Shown here: in pieces, positions 7,650-16,339 of the stretch
How positions within the stretch are numbered: the first letter of the stretch is position 1
How the letters are laid out: each line of letters opens with the position of its first letter
Source of the DNA: Clostridia bacterium
GTDB lineage: Bacteria; Bacillota; Clostridia; Oscillospirales; CAG-272
DNA: 34,250 bases
Direction: 5' to 3'
Assembly (NCBI GenBank): GCA_017508465.1
Contig: JAFVYW010000047.1
Coordinates: forward strand, 1-34,250
Translations under genes and position numbers: made by a program
The notes under the pieces: generated by a model
Seen by the model: only the letters and a program-made list of their open reading frames with translations
What the model was told of the DNA's origin: nothing
Databases searched by the model: none

Positions 7650-10127
7650 TCATTCAATTTTGACAAGCTTTGCGTAAGTTGCCATCAGTCGTTTTTCACC
7701 AGATTTATCAAAATTCACTGTATAGAGGATGTCTCCTCCTATTGTGCGCGAGGCGGTGATAGTGCCCTCGCCAAAGATGCTATGCGAGACGCGCGTGCCA
7801 ACAGGATATTCCTTCACGCCGTAGCTTTCGGGTGTGGAGGGCGCTTTCGGGCGTTGCCCGGGTGCATATGCATCTCTTCCATACGAAGAGATACGGCTTT
7901 GCCGCTGGGGTTGACGCGATGTACCTCTCTCCCCCTGATAGGAGGATGCACCCTCATGATGCACACCACCCCATCCCGAATATGGAGAATAGGTGGAACG
8001 AGGTGGTATTTTTCTGCCACCATCGATATGGAGAAGCTCGGCAGGCAGTTCCCTGCGGACAAAGGGCGAGAGAGGATTTGCCGTAGTGCGACCATAGAGC
8101 ATACGGTTTTTGGCGTGGGTGATATAAAGCTTATACTTGGCGCGTGTGAATGCGACATAGCAAAGACGGCGTTCTTCCTGCAGTTCGGCAGGATCGGTCA
8201 GGTTGTTTACCGAAGGGAAAATACCCTCTTCCATGCCTGCGAGGAATACCACGGGAAATTCGAGCCCCTTCGCCGAATGGATGGTCATCAGGACAACGGC
8301 GTCCGCCTCGTCATCATACTTATCCACATCGCTGACGAGGGCGATTTCCTCGAGGAAGCCCTGCAAGGTGGGCTCGGTCGACGCGTCCTCACATCTTTCT
8401 TCATACTCGACGGCGGCCGAGACGAATTCTTCGATATGCTGAATTCTCGTTTCGCCTTCAAAGCCTTCCGCCTCCAGCATTGCTTTGTAACCCGTCATTT
8501 CAAAGACTTCGGGAATGAGCTCGGAGGGCTTGCAGTCGCGACAGCGGAGGGAAAGTATCATTTCAGCAAAGCCGAGCAGCTTATCCTGTACCTTGGTAAG
8601 TATGGGATACTCGTAAGCGTGTGAGATGACATCGAACATGGAAAGTCCGTTCATTGTAGCCAGTTGTGCTACGGTTTCGACGGTGCTTGCTCCGATTTTG
8701 CGCTTCGGCTCGTTGATGATACGCATCAGGCGCTGGTTATCCTGACCACTCATTATGGTATAAAGGTAGGCGATAATATCGCGGATTTCCTTACGGTCGG
8801 TAAAGCGTTGGGCACCGAGAACACGATACGGAATGGCGCTCTTGGCAAAGGTTTGCTCGAGGGAGCGCGCCATTTCGTTGATGCGGTAGAGGACGGCGAA
8901 GTCGGAATACTTTCTCTCGCCACGGCGGACGGCGTCGGTGATTTTCGAGAGGATATATTTTCCTTCATCAGTCTGGGTTGGCGCTTCATGCAAAACGATA
9001 GGATCGCCCTTGCCGTTTTCGCACCAAAGGCGTTTCTGGTGACGATTTTTGTTATAGGCAATCACCGCATTCGCGGCAGACAGAATGGTTTCGGTCGAAC
9101 GATAGTTTTGCTCCAGTTTGATAACGGTAGCGTCGGGATATGTGCTGTCGAATTTCAGGATATTTTCCACTGTCGCACCGCGGAAGCGATAAATTGACTG
9201 GTCATCGTCGCCGACAACCATAAGATTGCGATAGCCGTCAGAAAGAAGTTTTATGAGAACAAACTGCGCATAGTTCGTGTCCTGATACTCGTCGACCAGC
9301 ACATAGCGGAATTTCCTTTGATAATAATCGCGCACATCCTCATGTTCTTCCAGCAAGGTGACGGTATTCATAATGATATCGTCAAAATCCATCGCGTTAT
9401 AGTCGCGGAGCTTTTCCTCATAAAGAGCATAGATACGCTGGATATTTTTCGTGCGTGGATCACGCGTGATTTCAAAATTCTCTGCCGTTTGCAGTTTTTC
9501 CTTTGCGCGACCAATCTGCTCACAGACTACCTTGCCGTTTAAGGTTTTTTCATCGATGCCGAGTTCCTTCATGCATTGACTGACAAGGCGCTTCTGGTCA
9601 TCGGTATCGTAGATGGAAAAACCATTCTCATAACCGAGCAGCTCACCGTATTTACGAAGAATGCGCAGGCAGACAGAATGGAAGGTGCCCGCCCAGATGG
9701 CATTGGCGATTTCTTCGTCCTCAAAGGTCGCGAGCAAACGCTCCTTGATTTCTCTCGCCGCCTTATTGGTGAAGGTAAAGGCGAGGACCTGCCAGGGCGG
9801 AGCCGGATGTGTGATAAATTCAGGAAGAATGGTCTCTATCTCACGCGTTTCAAAGCGCAAGGCATCCTCCAGCGCTGAAATCGCTTCATCACAGATGGTA
9901 TCCGGAACATCCTCGGAAAAGTAGGCGTTTCCATATTTTATCAGAAAGCAGATGCGGTTGACAAGCACCGTGGTTTTACCACTACCTGCGCCCGCAAGAA
10001 CGAGCAAAGGGCCATCGGCAGTAAAGACAGCGCGACATTGTTCAGGGTTCAATCTTTCGGAATATACACGATCAAAAAGGGCGCGTTTGGCTTTCAGATA
10101 ACGCTCTTTGAGTGCCTCACTGGTCAT
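7650..10127 (-). CDS. pcrA: ATP-dependent DNA helicase PcrA/UvrD
   Basis: The 825-residue superfamily 1A helicase unwinds DNA 3' to 5' in repair, rolling-circle replication and removal of stalled polymerase. Visible motifs: Walker A A-G-A-G-S-G-K-T-T (46-53), F-T-F-T-N-K-A-A (Ia), D-E-Y-Q-D-T (II), G-D-D-D-Q-S-I-Y-R-F-R (III), Q-N-Y-R-S (IV), T-I-H-S-A-K-G-L-E-F (V), and V-A-F-T-R-A-K (VI). The C-terminal domain has G-T-R-V-S-H-S-I-F-G-E-G, the PcrA Tudor-like module that contacts RNA polymerase, joined by a Ser/Gly/Arg-rich linker. An extra, mostly acidic segment of about 42 residues (about 66-108) separates motifs I and Ia. The start has AGGAAAAACAAG upstream. Confidence 0.97.
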   Translation of the reverse strand: MTSEALKERYLKAKRALFDRVYSERLNPEQCRAVFTADGPLLVLAGAGSGKTTVLVNRICFLIKYGNAYFSEDVPDTICDEAISALEDALRFETREIETILPEFITHPAPPWQVLAFTFTNKAAREIKERLLATFEDEEIANAIWAGTFHSVCLRILRKYGELLGYENGFSIYDTDDQKRLVSQCMKELGIDEKTLNGKVVCEQIGRAKEKLQTAENFEITRDPRTKNIQRIYALYEEKLRDYNAMDFDDIIMNTVTLLEEHEDVRDYYQRKFRYVLVDEYQDTNYAQFVLIKLLSDGYRNLMVVGDDDQSIYRFRGATVENILKFDSTYPDATVIKLEQNYRSTETILSAANAVIAYNKNRHQKRLWCENGKGDPIVLHEAPTQTDEGKYILSKITDAVRRGERKYSDFAVLYRINEMARSLEQTFAKSAIPYRVLGAQRFTDRKEIRDIIAYLYTIMSGQDNQRLMRIINEPKRKIGASTVETVAQLATMNGLSMFDVISHAYEYPILTKVQDKLLGFAEMILSLRCRDCKPSELIPEVFEMTGYKAMLEAEGFEGETRIQHIEEFVSAAVEYEERCEDASTEPTLQGFLEEIALVSDVDKYDDEADAVVLMTIHSAKGLEFPVVFLAGMEEGIFPSVNNLTDPAELQEERRLCYVAFTRAKYKLYITHAKNRMLYGRTTANPLSPFVRRELPAELLHIDGGRKIPPRSTYSPYSGWGGVHHEGASSYQGERGTSRQPQRQSRISSYGRDAYAPGQRPKAPSTPESYGVKEYPVGTRVSHSIFGEGTITASRTIGGDILYTVNFDKSGEKRLMATYAKLVKIE

Positions 10128-10639
10128 CTTGTTTTTCCTTTCTTGTATTATAGTACAAATTACGAACGAAGTATTCGCGCTTTTCGGAATTCTCCGAGAT
10201 ATCTATTCAAAATGCATAAGACAAGCCCTTTCCCTTTTCCATTTTCCTTCCTGAAAAAGCGCGAAATCTGAAAAAAAGTTTTCCACATTGACATGTGTTG
10301 AAAATGTGGATAAAAAAGGCGGACAAACCTTGATTTGATGCGATTTTGCCGATTTTGACAGTGGAAAGCGGTAGTTTTCCACAAAAGCAAATGTGGAAAA
10401 TGTGGAAAACTCAAAAAGTATCAAATTCCGTTATCGTTCCCAAATTTACCTTTTCATTCTCAAAATCGTCTTTTTCAAAACGGGTACGGAAAGTGTCGGC
10501 TTTTTGGTCAAAAGCGTTCGTAAATTGTGCGAAGTTTTTCGGCTTCGGTAAAAATCCATTATGTTTTCTTTTATCAGAACAGAGATTTTTATCAAAAAAC
10601 CATATCGTTATTTCAACATTTTATACAAAAGTGAGCGCA
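10128..10639. other. Intergenic region between ygiQ and pcrA
   Basis: About 510 bases without a convincing gene. Next to pcrA is a minus-strand TATAAT (10152-10147) inside the inverted repeat TTGTA-N6-TACAA; no good -35 is present. Bases 10279-10409 hold the DnaA-box-like cluster. Bases 10410-10639 are AT-rich, and I see no gene, clear terminator or RNA motif there. Short open frames in this stretch overlap ygiQ and look spurious. Confidence 0.6.
10279..10409. promoter_or_regulatory. Cluster of DnaA-box-like 9-mers upstream of pcrA
   Basis: Five sites match the DnaA box TTATCCACA or its complement with at most one change: TTTTCCACA at 10279 and 10375, TGTGGATAA at 10305 (perfect), and TGTGGAAAA at 10392 and 10401. 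They form two inverted pairs: 10279 with 10305, and 10375 with 10392 around an 8-nt spacer. The last two sites are directly repeated end to end. DnaA binds such boxes at oriC, at titration sites and at regulated promoters. No dnaA, dnaN or rpmH gene is in the window, so a regulatory or titration role is more likely than oriC. Confidence 0.5.
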
Positions 10640-12823
10640 TCATTTTCCGCGCGACCTTTTCGTAGGTGTTCTTTGGGTTGTACTTTTCGGCGCATGGACG
10701 GTTTTTTCTCTTCCCTTGTGCAAGGTTTTTTTGCCTCGGGATGCGCCTGCGCCCTCACCACCGCGGCCTTTGCCGCCGCTTACGGTATCCGCCTGTCGCA
10801 GAATTGCCGTAGCTTCTTCACCGAAAATGCGCTCAAGCTTTGATTTTTTCTTTTTTGGTTCACTGACAGCCTGATAGAAGGGGGCAGGAGATTTCGTCTT
10901 GGTTGACTTTTTTCCTCGGTGCGCCGAGGTCGGGCCTCTTTGCCCATTTCCTTTTTGCACAGTGGATTTTTGTCCCTTGCCTTTTCTTGTCTGGTGATGA
11001 TTGTCACCACCCCCCTGACCAAAGGCAGGGCGTACAAGACAGCCAGGATCTGTACCAATCAGATCCTCGCGCCCAGCAAGGCGCAGTGCCTCGCGTACAA
11101 GGTTTGCATTCTCGGGTTTTCTGAATTGCAGAAGCGCTCTTTGCAGTTGCTTTTCATGGTAGTCGGTGCAGACATAAACGCTCTTGCCTGTCATCGGGTG
11201 AATGCCTGTATAATACATTACGGTAGAAATGGTACCTGGTGTGGGATAAAAATCCTGCACCTGTTCGGGAGAGTATCCCCACTTTTTCAGCCAAAGTGCC
11301 ATCTCGACGGCGTCCTGCATCGTTGTGCCCGGATGGCTCGACATCAGATAGGGGACAAGGTACTGCTCCAATCCGATTTCCTGACAGTACGCAAAAAATT
11401 CGCGCTTGAAACCTTCAAAGACTTCGATAGGGGGTTTGCCCATCATAGAGAGGGCGTGGTTCGACGAATGCTCTGGGGCAACCTTAAGCTGTCCCGATGT
11501 ATGCTCGCGAACAAGCTGACGGAAGAAGGTGCGATCAGGATCGAGCATCAGATAATCAAAGCGCACACCCGAACGGACGAACACCTTTTTGATGCGCGGG
11601 AGGGCGGCGATACGCGAGAGAAGGCGCGCATATTCGCTATGGTCTACGCGCAAATTCTTACACGGGGTGGGGGCAAGGCACTTGCGATTGGGACAAACGC
11701 CCTGTGTTTTCTGCTTTTCGCAGGAGGGGTAACGGAAGTTTGCAGTCGGACCGCCGACATCGTTGATATACCCCTTGAAGTCATCCATTTCACTGATGAG
11801 GCGTGCTTCCGCAAGCACGCTCTCCTCGCTTCTCGAGCGCACCTCTCTACCCTGGTGAAAGGCGATAGCGCAGAAGTTGCACGCGCCAAAGCAACCCCGG
11901 TTATGGGTAATGGAAAACTTAACCTCTGTGATGGCGGGAACGCCTCCTTCGCTTTCATAATCCGGATGATAATCGCGAGCGAAGGGCAAGGTGTAAAGGC
12001 GGTCAAGCTCTTCGCGTTCCAGGGGAGCGCTCGGAGGATTTTGCACAAGGATTTTTTCTCCATAATGCTCGACAATCGCTTTACCTTTGACGGAATCGGT
12101 GTTTTTATACTGTGTCGCGAAGGCTTCCGCATAGGCGCGTTTATCACTTTTCAGAACATCAAAATCAGGCAGGTGAATGGCTTCATAATGAATTTTATCG
12201 TCAGCACCCGAGAGATAAACCGTTCCGCGTACATCGCGGATTTTGCGAACAGGAACACCCCGCGCGAGCAGCTCTGCAATACGCGCAACCGCGCGCTCGC
12301 CCATGCCATACATCAGGATATCGGCTCGGCTATCGACGAGAATGCTGCGACGGACGCGATCATCCCAATAGTCATAGTGGGCAAAGCGGCGCAAGGAGGC
12401 TTCCAGACCGCCAATCAGGATTGGAACATCGCCATACGCCTCGCGGATGCGGTTGCAGTAGACAATAACAGCGCGGTCAGGTCGCGCGCCCATCCTACCA
12501 CCTGCGCTATAATAGTCGTAGGTGCGTTTTTTCTTGGAGACGGTATAATGCGCTACCATTGAGTCAATGTTTCCCGATGTGACGAGGAAGCCGAGGCGAG
12601 GCCTTCCGTACCTTTTGAAATCATCGGTATTTTTGTAATTCGGTTGAGAGAGAATGGCGACGCGATAGCCGAGCGCCGTGAGAACGCGGCTGATAATCGC
12701 AACGCCAAAGGAGGGATGGTCCACATAGGCATCCCCTGTGATATAAACAAAGTCAACCTCACTCCAACCGAGTGTGCGAACATCCTCGGCGGTGAGTGGC
12801 AAATACGCACTTCTATCTTTCAT
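10640..12823 (-). CDS. ygiQ: YgiQ-family radical SAM protein
   Basis: The protein has an N-terminal domain (about residues 1-290, B12-binding-like as in the family), then the radical SAM core with C-F-G-A-C-N-F-C, a CxxxCxxC cluster ligating a 4Fe-4S centre, and the YgiQ C-terminal region with C-P-N-R-K-C-L-A-P-T-P-C. The natural substrate of YgiQ is not established. I chose the ATG at 12823 because GGAG lies 4-5 nt upstream; an in-frame ATG 7 codons earlier lacks a ribosome site. The last about 130 residues form a basic, low-complexity Lys/Gly/Ser/Arg tail with an embedded S-K-L-E-R-I-F-G-E-E segment, suggesting nucleic-acid or ribosome contact. It lies downstream of hisS, beyond a terminator. 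Confidence 0.92.
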   Translation of the reverse strand: MKDRSAYLPLTAEDVRTLGWSEVDFVYITGDAYVDHPSFGVAIISRVLTALGYRVAILSQPNYKNTDDFKRYGRPRLGFLVTSGNIDSMVAHYTVSKKKRTYDYYSAGGRMGARPDRAVIVYCNRIREAYGDVPILIGGLEASLRRFAHYDYWDDRVRRSILVDSRADILMYGMGERAVARIAELLARGVPVRKIRDVRGTVYLSGADDKIHYEAIHLPDFDVLKSDKRAYAEAFATQYKNTDSVKGKAIVEHYGEKILVQNPPSAPLEREELDRLYTLPFARDYHPDYESEGGVPAITEVKFSITHNRGCFGACNFCAIAFHQGREVRSRSEESVLAEARLISEMDDFKGYINDVGGPTANFRYPSCEKQKTQGVCPNRKCLAPTPCKNLRVDHSEYARLLSRIAALPRIKKVFVRSGVRFDYLMLDPDRTFFRQLVREHTSGQLKVAPEHSSNHALSMMGKPPIEVFEGFKREFFAYCQEIGLEQYLVPYLMSSHPGTTMQDAVEMALWLKKWGYSPEQVQDFYPTPGTISTVMYYTGIHPMTGKSVYVCTDYHEKQLQRALLQFRKPENANLVREALRLAGREDLIGTDPGCLVRPAFGQGGGDNHHQTRKGKGQKSTVQKGNGQRGPTSAHRGKKSTKTKSPAPFYQAVSEPKKKKSKLERIFGEEATAILRQADTVSGGKGRGGEGAGASRGKKTLHKGREKTVHAPKSTTQRTPTKRSRGK

Positions 12824-12870
12824 AATACTCCAAAATGTAAACAATTCTTTTCAGAATAACAGTATTTTAT

Positions 12871-12900
12871 AAAAACGGGCTGTCGATGTCACAACAGCCC
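12871..12900 (-). terminator. hisS terminator
   Basis: GGGCTGT and ACAGCCC pair over 7 bp across a 10-nt loop. On the minus strand the stem is followed by GTTTTTATAAAA. It lies 22 nt beyond the hisS stop. Confidence 0.8.
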
Positions 12901-12921
12901 ATTGTGGTTTTCAAAAACGAT

Positions 12922-14169
12922 TTATAGAAAGGTGAAGGTCGCGAGTTCCACCTCGGTCTGCTCACCGCTTTGCATATTGCGAAGGGGCGCTTTGCCTGCC
13001 TCGACCTCCGCATCACCGACAATCAGGGTGTATTCCGCGCCCAGCTTGTTCGCATACTTCATCTGTGCCTTCAGGCTACGGCCAACGATATCGCACTCGG
13101 CATAAACGCCTTCTTTACGAAGTCTCTCGACAATGGAGAGTGCAACAAGAGACGCGCCTTCGCCAAGGGTGGCAATATAGAGTTTCGGCACTTTGGGAGC
13201 AAGCTTGTCAAGTCCGAGGGCGCGCATCGCCAGAAGAACACGGGTAAGTCCCATACCAAAGCCGATACCGGGAAGGTCAGGACCGCCGAGGGAGGAAACC
13301 AGACCGTTGTATCTGCCACCGCCGCAAACAGTGCTTTGCGCGCCGATGCCCTCTGCGATGAATTCAAAGACGGTTCCAGTATAATAATCAAGTCCGCGGA
13401 CGATCGCGGGATCGACAACATATTCGATACCCATCGCGTCAAGAGCGCTCTTAAGTTTTTCAAAGTTCTCGGAGCAACCCTCGCAGAGCGCATCGGTCGT
13501 GCGGGGCGCTTCCTTTGCCAGAGCGGCGCAATCCGGGTTCTTGCAGTCGATAAGACGCAGAGGGTTCTTGACAAGTCTTTCCTTACAGGTGTCGCAGATG
13601 CATTCCTTATGCGCCGAATAGTAATCGATAAGGGATTGACGATAGGTAGGACGGCAGGCGGGACAACCGATGGAGTTAATGTGAAGCTTCACATTCGGGA
13701 GCAAGCCGAGACGGCGGAATACCGAATGTGCCAGAGCGATAGTGGTCGCATCGGCATAGGGGCTGTCCGTACCGAACATTTCCGTACCAAACTGGAAAAA
13801 TTCGCGCGAGCGTCCTGCCTGAGGCTTTTCGTGGCGGAAGCAGGAGATAATGTAGTAATACTTCAGGGGCATTGCCTCGGAGCATTTACCGTTTTCAATC
13901 AGGGCGCGTACAACAGAAGCAGTGCCTTCCGGACGCAGGGAGATGGAACGGTTTTCATCACGGTCGGCAAAGGTGTACATCTCCTTTTGCACAACATCGG
14001 TCGTATCACCGACGCCGCGGACAAACAGTTCGGTATTTTCGAAGGTGGGGGTGCGGATTTCGCCAAAGCCGAAGTTCTGCGCCTCCTCGCGCATTACCCC
14101 TTCGATGTATTGAAACAGGGCAGCTTCCTCCGGGAAGATATCCATTGTACCTTTGATTTTGCGTATCAT
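12922..14169 (-). CDS. hisS: Histidyl-tRNA synthetase
   Basis: Class II aminoacyl-tRNA synthetase that charges tRNA-His. The start is set at the M-I-R-K-I-K-G-T-M-D-I-F-P sequence because AAAGAGG precedes it; a longer frame adds 11 residues that overlap mrnC. Visible motifs: motif 2 (F-R-H-E-K-P-Q-A-G-R-S-R-E-F-F-Q-F), the histidine-A block G-L-D-Y-Y-T-G-T-V-F-E, motif 3-like G-I-G-F-G-M-G-L-T-R, and a C-terminal anticodon-binding domain. The Cys-rich insertion (C-D-T-C, C-K-N-P-D-C, C-E-G-C) is of the Firmicutes type and may bind zinc. It lies one base behind the mrnC stop, so the two are co-transcribed. Confidence 0.97.
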   Translation of the reverse strand: MIRKIKGTMDIFPEEAALFQYIEGVMREEAQNFGFGEIRTPTFENTELFVRGVGDTTDVVQKEMYTFADRDENRSISLRPEGTASVVRALIENGKCSEAMPLKYYYIISCFRHEKPQAGRSREFFQFGTEMFGTDSPYADATTIALAHSVFRRLGLLPNVKLHINSIGCPACRPTYRQSLIDYYSAHKECICDTCKERLVKNPLRLIDCKNPDCAALAKEAPRTTDALCEGCSENFEKLKSALDAMGIEYVVDPAIVRGLDYYTGTVFEFIAEGIGAQSTVCGGGRYNGLVSSLGGPDLPGIGFGMGLTRVLLAMRALGLDKLAPKVPKLYIATLGEGASLVALSIVERLRKEGVYAECDIVGRSLKAQMKYANKLGAEYTLIVGDAEVEAGKAPLRNMQSGEQTEVELATFTFL

Positions 14170-14170
14170 T

Positions 14171-14572
14171 TTATACCTCTTTCTCCTCGTCCCCATCATC
14201 AATGTGGGCGAGCAATTCGTTCATTCTTTCTTCGTCTCCGATCCAGTAGAGCATGCCAAGCACAGCCTCAAAGCCTGTCGCGTAGCGATAATCGGCGATC
14301 GAGGTATGCTTCGGGCGATTCAGGTGCTTGGAGTTCATCGCGCGGTGGAACACCTCACGCTCGTCCTCGAGCAAGAGAGGCTCGATATGGCGCATCACAC
14401 GCGCTTGTTGTTCCGCGGTAACATAACCGAGAGAGTGCTCATTCAGCGTGGCGGATTTTTCATACCCCTTCTGAATCAGCATTCTGCGGATATGGAGCGA
14501 ATAGACTGCATCGCCAAGATAAGCGAGCGAAAGCGCGCTCGGCAGCTCCGCTCCTCTGATATATTCGTGCAT
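14171..14572 (-). CDS. mrnC: Mini-ribonuclease III (MrnC)
   Basis: A dimeric RNase III catalytic domain without a dsRNA-binding domain, which matures 23S rRNA in Bacillota. The 133-residue length fits. The motif L-A-Y-L-G-D-A-V-Y (about residues 15-23) is the metal-binding signature. Y-R-Y-A-T-G-F-E-A-V-L-G-M-L-Y supplies the second acidic site. The start M-H-E-Y-I-R-G is preferred because GGAAAGGGC lies 7 nt upstream; a longer frame adds 16 residues. In Bacillus mrnC is near cysS; here it precedes hisS, keeping a tRNA-synthetase link. Confidence 0.93.
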   Translation of the reverse strand: MHEYIRGAELPSALSLAYLGDAVYSLHIRRMLIQKGYEKSATLNEHSLGYVTAEQQARVMRHIEPLLLEDEREVFHRAMNSKHLNRPKHTSIADYRYATGFEAVLGMLYWIGDEERMNELLAHIDDGDEEKEV

Positions 14573-14687
14573 ACATAGCCCTTTCCAAGACGGATAATTT
14601 TCTACCTTACATTCTACCACATCTTTCGCTAAAAATCAAGGGAATTTTAACACCTTTTAAAAAATATAATAATTTATGAGAAAGGTC

Positions 14688-14717
14688 TTGCATTTTGGGT
14701 GCAATTCGTGTTATAAT
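14688..14717 (+). promoter_or_regulatory. Promoter of the yggS-sepF-yggT-lspA-rluD operon
   Basis: TTGCAT (14688-14693) and TATAAT (14712-14717) with 18-nt spacing, 65 nt before yggS. The -35 overlaps an inverted repeat TTGCA-N7-TGCAA (14688-14704) that could be an operator. Confidence 0.65.
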
Positions 14718-14781
14718 TTATTTTGTGGTAGTATATCCCGCGCCCAAAGCGAGCAAATGTTCTGAAAAAGGAGTGTGACTT

Positions 14782-15477
14782 ATGGTTGATTTTTCATATA
14801 TTGAGAAGAATTATCTCACCCTGAAAGAAGAAGTGTCAATCATATCACAAAGACTTGGTACGCCACCTCCGACGGTCATCGCCGTGACAAAGAGCGCGAC
14901 GGATGAAGAGCTTCTCGCGCTTTCGGGCTATGGTGCTACGGACATCGCGGAAAATCGTCCGCAGGAGCTCATACGCCGTGCCGCACTGCTTTCCGAAGCG
15001 GGCTTTGCACCGCGCTATCATCAGATCGGACATCTGCAATCCAACAAGGCGGCAAAGGTGCTTACCATTTCCCCGATCATTCACTCACTCGCGAGCGAAT
15101 CGCTCCTGCGCGAGCTTGAGCGCGTCTGTGCCCTGCGGGGCGTGAAGGCGCGTGTGCTGATTGAGGTGAATTCGGCGAAGGAGGCGCAGAAGAGCGGCAT
15201 TCTGCCCGAAGAGGTGCTCCCTTTTTTCGAGAAGGCTCTCGCCTGTACACACATTGAGATTCTCGGGCTGATGACGATGGGCCCCGTGTGCGAAAACGCC
15301 GAGGATATCCGCCCCTACTTCCGACGGACAAAAGCCCTGCTGGATACCCTGAATGATCGCTACGGCTTCCCCGACACCCCCATATTGTCGATGGGCATGA
15401 GCGACTCCTGGAGAGTCGCTGTCGAAGAGGGCTCGACACATCTGCGCGTCGGCAGACACCTCTTTATCAGAAATTAA
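14782..15477 (+). CDS. yggS: YggS-family PLP homeostasis protein
   Basis: The 231-residue protein is a single-domain alanine-racemase-fold protein (YggS/YlmE/PLPBP). Lys37 in V-I-A-V-T-K is the expected PLP lysine. G-H-L-Q-S-N-K and the end motif S-M-G-M-S-D-S-W-x-x-A-V-E-E-G-S-T-H-L-R-V-G-R are diagnostic. Members balance free pyridoxal phosphate and have no known catalytic activity. It is the first gene of a plus-strand operon matching the ylm cluster order. The ribosome site is AAAAAGGAG, 8 nt before ATG. Confidence 0.95.
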   Translation: MVDFSYIEKNYLTLKEEVSIISQRLGTPPPTVIAVTKSATDEELLALSGYGATDIAENRPQELIRRAALLSEAGFAPRYHQIGHLQSNKAAKVLTISPIIHSLASESLLRELERVCALRGVKARVLIEVNSAKEAQKSGILPEEVLPFFEKALACTHIEILGLMTMGPVCENAEDIRPYFRRTKALLDTLNDRYGFPDTPILSMGMSDSWRVAVEEGSTHLRVGRHLFIRN

Positions 15478-15490
15478 AAAATAAAAACTG

Positions 15491-15507
15491 CTCACGCAAA
15501 ATGTGAG
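15491..15507 (+). other. Small hairpin between yggS and sepF
   Basis: CTCAC and GTGAG flank 7 nt in the 54-nt gap before sepF. There is no T-tract, so it is not a terminator; it may mark processing. Five-bp stems arise by chance, so confidence is low. Confidence 0.3.
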
Positions 15508-15531
15508 TGACAACATAAAGGAGAGAAAAAC

Positions 15532-15948
15532 ATGTTTGAACAACTCGTTGACAGATTGAAAAGAAAAACAAGAGCGGAAGAGGACGAAATACAGTTCGGC
15601 ACCTTTGAAGAGACCACCGACGCCGAAGAGGTTGTTGCGGATGCGCCTGTCCAAGCGCCTGTCAGCGCACCTCAGGAGGCCCCCGCCATCCAGACAAGAC
15701 AGAGCGACAATATTGAGCTTAAGGTTGTACGCCCCGAAACATATAGTGATGTATCTACTGTGGCAGACCATCTGCTTCGCGGCTGTACCGTGGTACTGAA
15801 CCTTGAGGTGATGGATCGCGCGAGCATTCTTCGTATGCTTGATTTCCTGAATGGAGTGACCTATGCTACGGACGGAGAAATCAAGAAGGTCGCCCCCAAT
15901 ACATATATCGTCACCGCACACGGTGTCGATGTCACCGACGCCGAATAA
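15532..15948 (+). CDS. sepF: Cell division protein SepF
   Basis: The 138-residue protein has a short amphipathic N-terminus (M-F-E-Q-L-V-D-R-L-K-R-K), an acidic and Pro/Ala-rich linker to about residue 58, and the SepF core (about 60-132). The core contains V-V-R-P-E-T-Y, A-D-H-L-L-R-G-C-T-V-V-L-N-L, and R-M-L-D-F-L-N-G-V-T-Y-A. SepF tethers FtsZ filaments to the membrane and forms rings at the septum. The N-terminal helix fits membrane binding. Ribosome site AAAGGAG. Its position between yggS and yggT is the conserved ylm arrangement. Confidence 0.95.
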   Translation: MFEQLVDRLKRKTRAEEDEIQFGTFEETTDAEEVVADAPVQAPVSAPQEAPAIQTRQSDNIELKVVRPETYSDVSTVADHLLRGCTVVLNLEVMDRASILRMLDFLNGVTYATDGEIKKVAPNTYIVTAHGVDVTDAE

Positions 15949-16052
15949 TCCCAAGCCACAGGCGTTGTAAAAGCCAATCCTCCGTTCTCGCGGGCGGGCG
16001 TTTGTTCCCAAAGGCGATTTCGGATGATGCGGCTGTCTGAAAAGGAGAAACC

Positions 16053-16325
16053 ATGCCAGTTTTAATAGTATTAGCAAAAACCATCAGTCTTCTGATCAGC
16101 ATCATTTCGACGGCGATGTTTTTGCGTGCGATCTGCTCGTTCATCCCGACGCTTGCGGAAAGTCGTTTTTTCACCTTCCTGCTCGTGTTGACCGAGCCCG
16201 TGGTCATGCCTGTACGCTATCTGTTGTATAAACTCAATATCGGTCAGGATCTGCCCATCGACATCTCATTTACCATCGCGTACTTCCTCTTGATTTTTAT
16301 CGAGATGCTACTTCCTGTCATCTGA
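16053..16325 (+). CDS. yggT: YggT-family membrane protein
   Basis: The 90-residue protein has two hydrophobic helices (about 5-30 and 66-88). The conserved middle region reads R-A-I-C-S-F-I-P, then F-L-L-V-L-T-E-P-V-V-M-P-V-R-Y. The E-P-x-x-x-P-x-R motif defines YggT/YlmG. Family function is unclear; it is linked to division and nucleoid organisation by neighbourhood and by plastid homologues. It lies 104 nt behind sepF with ribosome site AAAAGGAG. Confidence 0.92.
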   Translation: MPVLIVLAKTISLLISIISTAMFLRAICSFIPTLAESRFFTFLLVLTEPVVMPVRYLLYKLNIGQDLPIDISFTIAYFLLIFIEMLLPVI

Positions 16326-16339
16326 CACAAGGAGAACTT

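Noticed and set aside
10279..10409. Chromosomal origin oriC
   Set aside because: No dnaA, dnaN, rpmH or gidA genes are nearby and no obvious AT-rich unwinding element was found; kept only as a DnaA-box cluster.
10346..10843. 165-codon plus-strand frame across the ygiQ-pcrA gap
   Set aside because: It overlaps the end of ygiQ, has no ribosome site and a composition dominated by Phe, Ser and Lys from AT-rich sequence.
10919..12562. 547-codon open frame on the plus strand
   Set aside because: It is fully antisense to ygiQ, which has clear radical SAM motifs. The frame has no ribosome site or recognisable domain and reflects codon bias.
12970..14421. 483-codon plus-strand frame
   Set aside because: Antisense to hisS and mrnC, both certain genes.
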